Shown here piece after piece: positions 52,353 to 62,712 of a DNA stretch of 62,758 nucleotides. Every line of letters begins with the position of its first letter. The first letter of the stretch is position 1. The stretch is taken from positions 1-62,758 of the forward strand of contig CBDUHN010000014.1 of assembly GCA_965367295.1 (NCBI GenBank). Reading direction: 5' to 3'. The notes beneath the pieces are model-generated. The model did not search any database. It was not told the origin of the DNA and was given only the letters and a program-made list of their open reading frames with translations. The DNA comes from JAIVHA01 sp965367295 (GTDB lineage Bacteria > Pseudomonadota > Gammaproteobacteria > DSM-19610). The position numbers and the translations under genes are program-made.

Positions 52353-52747
52353 TGGTCCTGGCCAGTTTCCGGTAGCCTGAACGAGAGAAATGCCGCCGAC
52401 CACCATGGGCTGCCCTCGAATCCCTGGGGCTGACAGGCCCGCCCCGACAGCACAGTGCCCGCCAGTCGCCCACCCGCATTCGCCATGGAGTAGCCGCCGA
52501 CGTTCATCAACACCTTGCCATGTATCCACTTCGCTGCCTGGGAGCCCATGTCTTTCATGACCGAAAGCAGACTGAGGCCCTTCCCAGACAGGTAATGCCC
52601 AGTGCGGAGCAACAGATAGGGATTGGTGTTCGATGCATCGATGGAGGCAGCAGCCTCACTTTGAGTTATCAACTGTATAAAGGCGTCTGAAAAACCCAAC
52701 GGTGTGTCAATGGTGAGAGTCACTGGACCGGATTCCAGGGCACCCAA
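52349..52747 (-). pseudogene. Probable remnant with an MFS-transporter C-terminal segment
   Basis: The 132-residue frame is mostly unrecognised, but residues 79-124 (VLMNVGGYSMANAGGRLAGTVLSG, then PWWSAAFLSFRLP) closely resemble the last two helices of major-facilitator transporters, as in ArsJ-type proteins. The helices are shortened and the front half is unlike a transporter. It therefore looks like a decayed gene joined to other sequence. Its TGA overlaps the sigma factor start, which may be chance or remnant coupling. A repeat element lies just upstream of its ATG. Confidence 0.45.
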
Positions 52748-52771
52748 AGCACCCGCAGTTCAAGTTCCCTG

Positions 52772-52855
52772 ATACCATGTCGGCCTCAATTCTCATCTTA
52801 TGGTATCGATGTTTTCTACCTTGCTACAAGCAATAAATACCCTGGAAAATACCAT
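52772..52855. repeat. Repeat element A (ATACCAT...ATGGTATCG..., left of the apr block)
   Basis: ATACCAT (52772) faces ATGGTAT (52800) at a 28-base offset. The downstream stretch ATGGTATCGATGTTTTCTA matches element B (57956) at 18 of 19 bases. A third ATACCAT lies at 52849 in a conserved AAAATACCATG context. The same half-sites, the same 28-base offset and the extended match show that A and B are copies of one element. It lies between the relic at 52349-52747 and the SlyD-like gene. Confidence 0.6.
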
Positions 52856-53023
52856 GCCCAGGAGTACCCATTCCAGCGTTTGCTATGCAGCATCTCCGCG
52901 AGCCGAAGCAACTTCACTACGCCTGACCCTAACGACCCTCACCTTCTTTGACTATCGGCCGGAATCGAATAACAAGCATTACAGGTATTACCTGAATCGT
53001 GCCTTCGACAAAAATATTTTTCA

Positions 53024-53545
53024 TCAGACAGGCAGTTGCGTACTCCCACCGACATCCGGGCCGGGCTCGACTATGCCGCCGGCCTGGATTTCTTCGTCGG
53101 TGGCATCGCGGACAGTCAGTACATCGAGCTTAAACAGGACCTCCCGGCCGCAAAGCGGGTTGTTGCCATCGAAGGTGATGATGTCACCGCCTATCCGGGT
53201 CACCAGGAAAGTCCTGGTCTGCCCCTTGTCGTTTTCCATCAGAATGGCAGTGCCGACCTCCCGGTATTCCTCCGGAACGTTATTGATGTTTTCGATGATG
53301 ACAAGGGTTTCGTCCCTGGGGCCATAGATCTGGTTGCAGTCGATCGGCACCTCGATGGAATCGCCTGCCGTCTTGCCTTCGAGTTCCTTCATCACGGCCG
53401 GCGCCAGCACTTCGTTGACGCCATGGACGTAACCCAGCGGGAACTCCACCTCAGTGAGAATGCTGTCGGTCTTCACGTCGATGACCTGATACTTCAACTC
53501 GACGTACTTGCCGTCGGTGACAACTTCTTCAATGATCTCTGTCAT
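53024..53545 (-). CDS. FKBP-type peptidyl-prolyl isomerase (SlyD-like)
   Basis: The 173-residue protein has a SlyD-type FKBP domain: KYVELKYQVID, an FPLGYVHGVNEVLAPAVMKELEGKTAGD segment, and the insert-in-flap region with NPLCGREVLFKLDVL. It lacks the long His/Cys tail of E. coli SlyD. It should be a cytosolic prolyl isomerase and chaperone, possibly for nickel or cofactor enzymes. It lies downstream of the unknown 133-residue gene and aprA in the apr direction, so it may help APS reductase fold. ATG 53545 begins the family sequence. Confidence 0.88.
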   Translation of the reverse strand: MTEIIEEVVTDGKYVELKYQVIDVKTDSILTEVEFPLGYVHGVNEVLAPAVMKELEGKTAGDSIEVPIDCNQIYGPRDETLVIIENINNVPEEYREVGTAILMENDKGQTRTFLVTRIGGDIITFDGNNPLCGREVLFKLDVLTVRDATDEEIQAGGIVEPGPDVGGSTQLPV

Positions 53546-53597
53546 AGTTGTCTCGAGTTGGCTGGATGATGCAATGATGGGCGCTCCAGCGACTGGC

Positions 53598-53999
53598 CTA
53601 AAATATTGATGCTGCAAAGATCCTGACTTCATCTTGCTCGTAGCCTAGCACCATCCGGCCAAGCCATTCACCTTCCTTTTTGGTACTCCTGATACGGTAC
53701 AGGCAGGTAACATGCTGACCGCGACGGATCAGGCCCAGGAAGTCGTAATCCGGGTCCAGGTTGCGCGTCAGCTCGCTATTGGCGAACTGCTTGCCAAGCT
53801 CCACCTCGTTGAGACCGAACAGCAGTCCATAGGAGAACTTCCTGATGAACTTGCCGTACTGTCCCTTGTTGGAATACTTGATCAGGTCTTCCCACATGGG
53901 ATGGGCGATCTCCAGTATCTCTTCATCGGTATGGTCGAGAATGTTCCTGGAGTCTTGTATCTCTTTGGACAATTCAGGTGCTTCAGTCGTCGAATTCAC
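53598..53999 (-). CDS. Unknown 133-residue protein beside aprA
   Basis: I do not recognise a named family with confidence. The sequence is soluble, with helices (IAHPMWEDLIKYSNKGQYGKFIRKFS) followed by strands (HVTCLYRIRSTKKEGEWLGRMVLGYEQDEVRIFAASIF). This would suit an NTF2-like/SnoaL alpha-beta cone fold. It has no signal peptide, cysteines or membrane helix. Its place between aprA and the SlyD-like gene suggests a role in APS reductase function or assembly, by context only. Confidence 0.7.
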   Translation of the reverse strand: MNSTTEAPELSKEIQDSRNILDHTDEEILEIAHPMWEDLIKYSNKGQYGKFIRKFSYGLLFGLNEVELGKQFANSELTRNLDPDYDFLGLIRRGQHVTCLYRIRSTKKEGEWLGRMVLGYEQDEVRIFAASIF

Positions 54000-54124
54000 T
54001 TTTTACCCGCCTCCAGAATCGCATTCAAAATGAAATCAACACGTGTTGACCTTCTCCGGAATGATCGGGGATCAGTGGGATCGCCGCAGATAGCCGGGAT
54101 CCCGTATCTCACATTCCTGCAGGA

Positions 54125-55993
54125 CTACTCGTTCTCACCGACAAGATGGTAACAAGGCGCCTTTTCCATGGTGTACTCGCCAGTCTCGGGATTACGACAG
54201 GATACTGTTAATACGTGCCAATTCTCATCATCCACCTTCAGCGCGTCGCCACGGTAGTAGTAACCAGGCCAACGGGTTTCCTTGCGGAACAACGTGTGTT
54301 GCATGACAGCCTCGGAGGTGAGGTGACGATGCTTCAACTCCCAGGCTCGCAGCAACTCATGAATGTCTTCCGCGGCCACCTTCTCAAGATCTTCTTCGAA
54401 GATTTTGAGTTTCTTGAGACCGATGTTGAGCAGCTTTTCGTTGGTCATGTAGTTAACGCCAAAACCTCCACAGTACTCGTCCATCAGTTTCTGCAGACGA
54501 TCCAGGCCCTGGCGAGGATTGATGTAGTTGGGGTTGACCGAGCCCGCGGTGATTTCGTTACGGTAAATTCTGTAATGCTCCATCGGCTTGTATATCTCCT
54601 TCTTGCGGCGATCTATCTGCTCCTGTGAAACAACAATCCCTTCACCTTTTCCATCGTCGATATACTTGCAGGCAGCCTTGGCTGCAAGACGACCCTCGGT
54701 GAAGGAGCCGGAAGAGAATGCATGGGGGGTGCCACCGACAGCATCGCCGGCACCGAACAGACCTTCGACCGTGGTCATGCGATTATAGCCCCAGAAATAC
54801 TCCGGCGGTGATACGTCCTCGGGACCCGAACACCAGGCGCCGCATCCAGTCGCGTGAGAACCCATGACATACGGCTCGGAGGTGGTCAGTTCCGGGTTCT
54901 CGTATTTAGGATCAACGTCGGTGGCCGCCCATAGCACGGCCTGGCCGACGGTCATACCCAGAAAGTTGTGCCAGCCGATTTCTTCGAGATGCGGATCCTG
55001 GAACGCTTCCATGGTGACCATGTGGATCGGACCGCGACCGGCATTGACCTCACTGATCAGCGCATGGTTACGCAAGCAGGTCGGAATCGGACGATGGGTC
55101 AGGTGCGAAGCTTCCGGATCCAGGTATTCCTTGCCGACGATCTCCTGCAGGGACGGCCACCACCTGGATTCATACTCTTCACCCAGGCCATTCTGTGTAT
55201 AGGTCTTGAGGTGCAGGAAGTAGGCGCCCACGGGACCGTAACCATCCTTGAATCGAGCCAGTACGATACGGTTCTCCATCTGGGTCATCTTGGCACCGGC
55301 ACCGATCAGCAGGCCGTAGGCCGAGCCCGATGACCACGGGGCATACCAGACACGACCGGCACCTTCACCAACCGAACGCGGCTTGTAGATGTTGGATGCA
55401 CCACCGGCAGCGACTATGACGGTTTTGGACTTGAAGACGTGGTAGTTACCGGTACGTACGTTGAAACCGACAGCACCGGCCACGCGGTTCTCTTTGGCTT
55501 CGTCCATCAGCAGATGGGTAACGCAAATACGGTTGAAAACCTTGTCAGCCGACTTCTTCGCGGCCTCGGCGACAATCGGCTTGTAGGACTCGCCGTGGAT
55601 CATGATCTGCCATCGCCCTTCACGCTGATAAGTACCGGTCTTGGGGTTGCGCATCAGCGGCAGACCCCACTCCTCGAACTGGTGCACTGCCGAGTCAACG
55701 TGGCGAGCCATATCGAACAGCAGGTCCTCGCGGACCATGCCCATCAGATCGATGCGGGCGTAGCGCACGTGGTCTTCCGGATTGTTTTCACCGAAACGGG
55801 TACCCATGTAGCAATTGATCGCGTAGAGGCCCTGTGCAACTGCACCGGAGCGGTCGATGTTCGCTTTCTCGGCGATGACGATCTTCTTGTCCTGGCCCCA
55901 GTACCTGGCTTCAAAGGCAGCACCGGTACCACCGAGGCCAGCACCAGCAACCAGGATGTCAATATTATCTTCGACGATAGTCTTGTAAGCCAT
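54125..55993 (-). CDS. aprA: Adenylylsulfate (APS) reductase alpha subunit
   Basis: The 622-residue flavoprotein has an FAD-binding start (DILVAGAGLGGTGAAFEARYWG) and the AprA regions ATGCGAWCSGPEDVSPPEYFWGYNRMTTVEGLFGAGDAVGG and HLTHRPIPTCLRNHA. The length is normal. In sulfur oxidisers it runs in reverse, making APS from sulfite and AMP; the electrons leave through AprB. Its start overlaps the aprB stop (TGATG), so the two are translated together. With AprM upstream rather than Qmo genes, this is the lineage typical of some phototrophic and chemotrophic sulfur oxidisers. Confidence 0.96.
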   Translation of the reverse strand: MAYKTIVEDNIDILVAGAGLGGTGAAFEARYWGQDKKIVIAEKANIDRSGAVAQGLYAINCYMGTRFGENNPEDHVRYARIDLMGMVREDLLFDMARHVDSAVHQFEEWGLPLMRNPKTGTYQREGRWQIMIHGESYKPIVAEAAKKSADKVFNRICVTHLLMDEAKENRVAGAVGFNVRTGNYHVFKSKTVIVAAGGASNIYKPRSVGEGAGRVWYAPWSSGSAYGLLIGAGAKMTQMENRIVLARFKDGYGPVGAYFLHLKTYTQNGLGEEYESRWWPSLQEIVGKEYLDPEASHLTHRPIPTCLRNHALISEVNAGRGPIHMVTMEAFQDPHLEEIGWHNFLGMTVGQAVLWAATDVDPKYENPELTTSEPYVMGSHATGCGAWCSGPEDVSPPEYFWGYNRMTTVEGLFGAGDAVGGTPHAFSSGSFTEGRLAAKAACKYIDDGKGEGIVVSQEQIDRRKKEIYKPMEHYRIYRNEITAGSVNPNYINPRQGLDRLQKLMDEYCGGFGVNYMTNEKLLNIGLKKLKIFEEDLEKVAAEDIHELLRAWELKHRHLTSEAVMQHTLFRKETRWPGYYYRGDALKVDDENWHVLTVSCRNPETGEYTMEKAPCYHLVGENE

Positions 55994-56475
55994 CAGTAGT
56001 ACACCCCTACTTTCATCTTTAGACCATTGGACTCGAGAGTGTGGATCCCACCGTCATCAAAGCGAATGTATTTGGGCTCGTTGTACAGCAATTGGCTGTC
56101 GCGCTGTTCCTGGCTTGGAGCTGGTACTTCACGTAATTGCGGCTGCCCCGTACCCCAGGGCTTGGTCGTGATAGGCGCCAGCAATTCCATATCTTTTTTG
56201 CCGTTGCGGAATTTGATACGCCAGGCGATGACACCTTTCTCCTCATCGCGCTTCACGCGTACCGAGTGGCCCAACGGAGCGAAGTCTGCGTACCCGCGAC
56301 AGTCGATTGCCTGATGCGGGCAGGCCTTGACGCAGGAGTAGCACTCCCAGCACATGTTGGGTTCGATGTTATAGGCACGACGAGTTACCTTGTCGATATG
56401 CATAATGTCTGACGGGCAGATATCGACACATTGACCACACCCGTCACAACGCGTCATGTATACAAAAGTTGGCAT
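55993..56475 (-). CDS. aprB: Adenylylsulfate (APS) reductase beta subunit
   Basis: The 160-residue protein carries two ferredoxin [4Fe-4S] motifs: CDGCGQCVDICPSD (residues 10-23) and CWECYSCVKACPHQ (about 42-55). The AprB tail that wraps around AprA follows. It passes electrons from the AprA flavin to the membrane partner. AAAGGAG lies eight bases before the ATG. The gene lies 30 bases after aprM and one base overlaps aprA, so aprM-aprB-aprA is one operon. Confidence 0.96.
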   Translation of the reverse strand: MPTFVYMTRCDGCGQCVDICPSDIMHIDKVTRRAYNIEPNMCWECYSCVKACPHQAIDCRGYADFAPLGHSVRVKRDEEKGVIAWRIKFRNGKKDMELLAPITTKPWGTGQPQLREVPAPSQEQRDSQLLYNEPKYIRFDDGGIHTLESNGLKMKVGVYY

Positions 56476-56505
56476 TATAAATACTCCTTTACTTTTGACA
56501 GCTGA

Positions 56506-57348
56506 TCAGTAATGACAAGGGGGTTCGCGGTTGATGCCGGGTCCCATGTTGGGTGGATTGGTGCCCATATATTCCGGGATATCCGGAAATTTTGCCTGTA
56601 CGGCCGGATCCGTCAGATCGTAATCAACAGGCAGATTCTCTCTCGAACCATCTGCCATGATGCATTTCTTCTGGTACGCCGCAGCAGGTTTGAAGAACAT
56701 GTGCGCAAACTTGGACCAGAAGACACTGCCGAACAGTATAGTGCTGCATGCAATGAACAGCACGAAGAACAGCATGTTCAGTGAACCGCCACCCAGGGTA
56801 GCCGACCACAGCAGAGCGAAAGTGGGCATGGTGATCAGGCCTACGATGAAGATGTCGCCGCGTCCGTTGAAGTTGTACCACTTAACACCTTCAGCAGCGA
56901 CATCGACGCGAATGAAGAACCAGAACCAGTAACCACCAATACACAACAAAAGAGCACCCAGGTGCCAGAGAACGGGCCAGATACCCGCAGCGGCTTCCGT
57001 TGCGTAACCGAAAATCAGAACCGCGGTGCTGGCAACAAAGATGACGAAACCGTACATGGTGAACAGGTGTGATATACGGCGGGTGGTCCTTTTGAACTCC
57101 GAAGAGGTGAGCACTTCGTTAACAACAGTCTGCATCGCAAACGATACTTTTTCGCCACCACTCAGGGTGCGCTTCGCATTTTTCTGTGCTCTTTTTGCAT
57201 TTTCGAAAAAATACCGGGCGCTCTGTTTATGCATCATGTCCAGGAGAGTCCCCCCAATCACCAGCACGACCATAAGGATGACGTAACCTTGCATTATGGA
57301 AGAGGAAATAGACATTGAAAGTTCGTAGAATGGATTGGTGGCAAGCAT
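56506..57348 (-). CDS. aprM: APS reductase membrane anchor AprM
   Basis: The 280-residue protein has about five to six helices, with a soluble segment after the first (QSARYFFENAKRAQKNAKRT). Conserved His residues occur in the helices (RRISHLFTMYGF and LWHLGALLL), and a C-terminal tail ends PGINREPPCHY. AprM links AprAB to the quinone pool and replaces QmoABC in many sulfur oxidisers. The ATG at 57348 has GAGGAG nine bases upstream; the earlier ATG at 57393 is not supported. It is the first gene of aprMBA. Confidence 0.9.
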   Translation of the reverse strand: MLATNPFYELSMSISSSIMQGYVILMVVLVIGGTLLDMMHKQSARYFFENAKRAQKNAKRTLSGGEKVSFAMQTVVNEVLTSSEFKRTTRRISHLFTMYGFVIFVASTAVLIFGYATEAAAGIWPVLWHLGALLLCIGGYWFWFFIRVDVAAEGVKWYNFNGRGDIFIVGLITMPTFALLWSATLGGGSLNMLFFVLFIACSTILFGSVFWSKFAHMFFKPAAAYQKKCIMADGSRENLPVDYDLTDPAVQAKFPDIPEYMGTNPPNMGPGINREPPCHY

Positions 57349-57716
57349 GTAAATATCTCCTCGGTTGCTTTCTGGCTGCTGAGCAAATATCAATCGAAAA
57401 ACTGTAGCACGTCACAATGCCAATTTTTGCATGTGTTTTTATCTGGCATAACTATAGTTTATAGATATGGGCCGGGACAGCGAGCGCCTGGCCAGGGTGG
57501 ATACTGGACCCGCACCCAAGGCCGACTTCTCCGACTGTTGCCGGATTGCTGAACACGCTCACTGTGCGTTCTCGCGAATTCGCAACACCCGCTTAACGGG
57601 CTCCAGGTCATTGTATTGGCTGAGTGCAGGCCGGAGTCATTCGCATCAAATGCACGAATCCAGAAGGTGTGAGCTGGGTAGCCTTGCAACCAGTCAGGCT
57701 TGCACGACCGTTCGGT
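57349..57716. promoter_or_regulatory. Region between the small protein gene and aprM
   Basis: The 368 bases hold no supported gene. An AT-rich part (57400-57470) contains the perfect palindrome AACTATAGTT (57450-57459), about 100 bases before aprM, and probably includes its promoter. I could not fix a clear -35/-10 pair. The remaining GC-rich part has open frames only by chance. Confidence 0.4.
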
Positions 57717-57878
57717 TCATGGCCGTTTCGGCGTAGTATACCGGGCAATCTTCTGGAACGATTCCCAGATAGTTTCATACCCAACAAAACCCTTTTCAGT
57801 AGGCGCTTTTTGACGGGTTTTCAGGTAACGCGTGCTGCCCTCAGGAACCTTGGGGCGGGTTGTCGGTTGTTCGCTCAT
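57717..57878 (-). CDS. Small protein (53 residues) upstream of aprMBA
   Basis: ATG 57878 has GAGGAGG nine bases upstream, an unusually strong site. The 53 residues are soluble and basic, with PKVPEGSTRYLKTRQKAPTEKGFVGYETIWESFQKIARY. There are no cysteines or membrane helix. I do not recognise the family. It is on the apr strand, with repeat element B directly before it, so it may be expressed with or control the apr genes. Confidence 0.6.
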   Translation of the reverse strand: MSEQPTTRPKVPEGSTRYLKTRQKAPTEKGFVGYETIWESFQKIARYTTPKRP

Positions 57879-57927
57879 AAACCACCTCCTCGCTCGCATA
57901 AATAGAAGAGAAATCAGAACGCCGTCA

Positions 57928-58010
57928 ATACCATGACAGCACCCATTCGCCTTTCATGGTATCGCTGTTTTCTAATTTTGACACGCGCCAAATTCCATGA
58001 AAAACACCAT
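57928..58010. repeat. Repeat element B (upstream of the small protein gene)
   Basis: ATACCAT (57928) faces ATGGTAT (57956) with the same 28-base offset as element A. The following ATGGTATCGCTGTTTTCTA differs from A at one base. The 3' part reads CCATGAAAAACACCAT and resembles both A (52841-52856) and the copy at 58153. It begins 50 bases before the 53-residue gene start, a position that would suit an operator. Confidence 0.6.
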
Positions 58011-58152
58011 TGATGATGCAGACAATATTATTGATTGAATTGCTTTAGTTATTATAATTCGAGGCGTTATAAACTCCTGTCACTCCCACTCTATTATCAA
58101 TAAGCCTTTTTTGACTTTTATATTCAATGGCTTATTTTTCTGCTAATTGGCA

Positions 58153-58172
58153 ATACCATGAAAAGCACCATG
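58153..58172. repeat. Third copy of the ACCATG direct-repeat part
   Basis: ATACCATGAAAAGCACCATG carries two ACCATG units eleven bases apart and matches element B's 3' part closely. It lies between the broken toxin-antitoxin locus and element B. It supports a small family of related sites in this region. Confidence 0.5.
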
Positions 58173-58233
58173 CTCAGAAAATCCTTCAAAATGCTCGAAA
58201 AAAATTGCAGATTGAACACTGATACACAGCACC

Positions 58234-58695
58234 TTAGGCAACCTTCCGGGCTTTGACTTCCAGGTGAATGCCCTCCTGCTCCTGCAGGTAATGGATCACC
58301 GCGAACAGGTTGTGCGCTTGGGGATTCCCTTTGGCCCGAACCTACGCATGAGACTCTTGCTGGATTTGTCGAAGACTTGGGAGAGCTCTTCGAACCCGAT
58401 CGTCGCATTGATCCAGTCGCGCAACACTGCTTTGCCGGTATCAACGTCGCCGGCGAGCTGGCACTCTACCGCTTCTTGGTGACCCCCACCAGCAATATAC
58501 CAACCGGTCCCCGTCCTTGCCGAAGTAGATCCGATAGCCAGGGCCAAAATCAATCCGGTACTCACAAACGCCGGCACCAACACCTTTTACGTTAGAGATA
58601 TTACCCTGCTCCATCCGATAGACTGCCGTCGCCACCTTGACCGCAGCGGTCACATTCAGACGATCGAACCAACTGGCAACTATTTCCTTCAGCAT
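58234..58695 (-). pseudogene. Broken RelE/HigB-type toxin and HigA-like antitoxin locus
   Basis: The frame from 58695 gives a RelE/ParE-type addiction toxin start (FDRLNVTAAVKVATAVYRMEQGN, then EYRIDFGPGYRIYFGKDGDRLV). Near GGTCACCAAGAAGCGG it runs into an antitoxin gene that has lost its start: AVECQLAGDVDTGKAVLRDWINATIGFEEL and KSLMRRFGP. A second frameshift near 58325 separates this from NPQAHNLFAVIHYLQEQEGIHLEVKARKVA, which ends at TAA 58234-58236. The toxin tail and antitoxin head are deleted. The module is inactive; no full toxin can be made. Confidence 0.75.
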
Positions 58696-58861
58696 CGAGG
58701 TACGCTCTAACCTCTATCAAATGATCCATATAGTTGCATAGTTGTTACTTATGCAATGCCTACGCGACGATATTCTGTATCAATGCTACCGACCGAAGTA
58801 ATTCCAAATAACTCTATAGCTGAGCTGGCCTAGGGCCTCCAATTCTAACCGCAAATAATTC

Positions 58862-58893
58862 TTGACTCAGTAGTCGACTACAAGGTTTATACT
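58862..58893 (+). promoter_or_regulatory. MerR-type promoter/operator of the copper operon
   Basis: TTGACT (58862-58867) and TATACT (58888-58893) are spaced 20 bases apart. The centre of the spacer carries the perfect palindrome GTAGTCGACTAC (58870-58881). Long-spacer promoters with a central dyad are the hallmark of MerR-family activation. The dyad looks closer to zinc/lead-type operators (GTCGAC centre) than to the usual CueR site. Confidence 0.75.
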
Positions 58894-58950
58894 TCTGCAA
58901 AATAGCTGACAGGCAGTGGGCCGCAGCAATCAATCCACCGGAGTCAAATC

Positions 58951-59381
58951 ATGGAAAACCTAACCATTGGCAAATTGGCCAGGCAAATGGGCATTGGGGT
59001 GGAGACCCTACGTTATTACGAACGCAGGGGACTCGTCGAACCTCGGAGCCGTACCGGTTCCGGCTACCGACTGTACGACAACGACGCCCGTCGACGCCTG
59101 CGTTTCATCCGCCGCGCCCAGACACTCGGCTTCTCACTGGACGAGGTGTCAGAGCTACTGTCATTGAGCGATCGACCCGGCGAGTCCGCCGAAGAAGTAA
59201 AACGCCTCGCCCGGGAGAAAATTGAAGACATCGAAATGCGGATCCTCGATCTGGAGCGCATGAAGACAGCGCTGTCAGAACTGGAGGAACAGTGCCCCGG
59301 TCACGCAGGCACCACTGCTGAATGCCCTATCCTCGCCGCGCTGAACCTGGGTGGTACCGGGTATGACGACGGAGGTGAAGC

Positions 59382-59385
<4 letters not shown>
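58951..59385 (+). CDS. MerR family metal-responsive regulator (CueR-like)
   Basis: The 144-residue protein has a MerR winged helix (LTIGKLARQMGIGVETLRYYERRGLVEPRSRTGSGYRLY), a long dimer helix and a metal loop CPGHAGTTAECPIL. The position that is Ser in CueR and Cys in ZntR appears to be Ser (ESAEEVK), which favours Cu(I). The loop between the two Cys is longer than in CueR and includes a His, so specificity is not settled. Its TGA overlaps the copA start (ATGA). It should activate its own operon through the 58862 promoter. Confidence 0.88.
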
Positions 59386-61931
<2,546 letters not shown>

Positions 61932-61942
61932 AGGTAACGACA

Positions 61943-62143
61943 ATGAATACGAAACTGAAAGTGAGTGGTATGACCTGCATGCACTGCGTGGGCGCAGTAA
62001 AAAAGGCCCTGGAGCAGCTGTCAGGCGTCGATACAGCGGAGGTCAACCTGGAGCAGGCGCAGGCGCTTGTCTCCGGGACTGCCGATGTGTCGACCATGGT
62101 TTCAGCCCTCAAAGAAGCGGGTTACAGCGCCGAAGCAGAGTGA
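61943..62143 (+). CDS. copZ: Copper chaperone CopZ
   Basis: The 66-residue protein is a single heavy-metal-associated domain: KVSGMTCMHCVGAVKKALEQLSGV with the metal-binding MxCxxC motif, ending LKEAGYSAEAE. It delivers Cu(I) to CopA. It lies 11 bases after copA with AGAGG upstream. A strong hairpin follows it, so it is the last gene of the copper operon. Confidence 0.92.
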   Translation: MNTKLKVSGMTCMHCVGAVKKALEQLSGVDTAEVNLEQAQALVSGTADVSTMVSALKEAGYSAEAE

Positions 62144-62150
62144 TCTCGAC

Positions 62151-62183
62151 GGCCGCCACGAATTCGTACGATCCGTGGCGGCC
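62151..62183 (+). terminator. Terminator-like hairpin after copZ
   Basis: GGCCGCCACG (62151-62160) pairs exactly with CGTGGCGGCC (62174-62183) around a 13-base loop, 8 bases after the copZ stop. No T-run follows directly. It is positioned to end the copper operon transcript. Confidence 0.6.
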
Positions 62184-62248
62184 TGTCAGGCATCTTCGGA
62201 ACTAACTGCAGGCGTTTACCGACGCGACTCATGCTTAACATCAACTGT

Positions 62249-62509
62249 TCACAAATCCCAATACGGATTATCCGAAATACACTCAGCGAAGTACTCGACA
62301 AATGCCCGTACCGTGGGGGATAGATGTCTGCGCTGTGGATAAACAAGGTAAATCGAGATATCCAGTGTCTCATAGTTAGTAAGAACCTGCTTCAACCGTC
62401 CTGACTGAACGTCCTGACCAATAACGAAGGTGGGTGTTCGTGTAATCCCGATTCCGCCTAACAAGGCTTCGCGGAGCGCAAGTGAACTTCCCCCGTTAGA
62501 ACGGACACC
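62249..62509 (-). pseudogene. C-terminal remnant of a LysR-type regulator gene
   Basis: The frame reads SLALREALLGGIGITRTPTFVIGQDVQSGRLKQVLTNYE, then LVYPQRRHLSPTVRAFVEYFAE. This matches the end of the effector-binding domain of LysR regulators. The DNA-binding part and most of the effector domain are absent. The match ends near 62509, where an IS3-type transposase tail seems to begin (62509-62575 on the - strand). The gene was cut by an insertion or deletion and is not functional. Confidence 0.7.
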
Positions 62510-62592
62510 TCAACCTAACGAGGTGGACTTGCTCCGATTCCGTGGACACTCAGCCTAGTTTTACCATTAGAAAATGGTACTAACTGCTTGCA

Positions 62593-62684
62593 GATGCCTG
62601 CCAGTGCCAGATGATGCCAGACAGTAATGCGGGTAAGTTATTGGTTTTGTGGGCTGACGACGTCTTGATGCCTGTTAGTGCCAG
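62593..62684. repeat. Direct repeats next to the guaA 3' end
   Basis: GATGCCTGCCAGTGCCAG (62593-62610) and GATGCCTGTTAGTGCCAG (62667-62684) match at 16 of 18 positions. Additional TGCCAG units lie after each. Short spaced direct repeats beside an attachment site resemble integrase arm-type sites. No integrase gene is inside the window, so this is only suggestive. Confidence 0.45.
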
Positions 62685-62700
62685 TCAGTGCCAGATCTGG

Positions 62701-62712
62701 CCTACTCCCACT
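62701..62712. repeat. guaA 3'-end copy of the candidate att core
   Basis: CCTACTCCCACT here covers the stop and last codons of guaA seen from the + strand, and is repeated at 47598-47609. Its place at the guaA 3' end is where site-specific islands commonly insert. See the entry at 47598. Confidence 0.4.

Noticed and set aside
54079..54105. Terminator hairpin after aprA (GGGAT...ATCCC)
   Set aside because: The stem is only about five pairs with a long loop and no T-run, so it is too weak to call.
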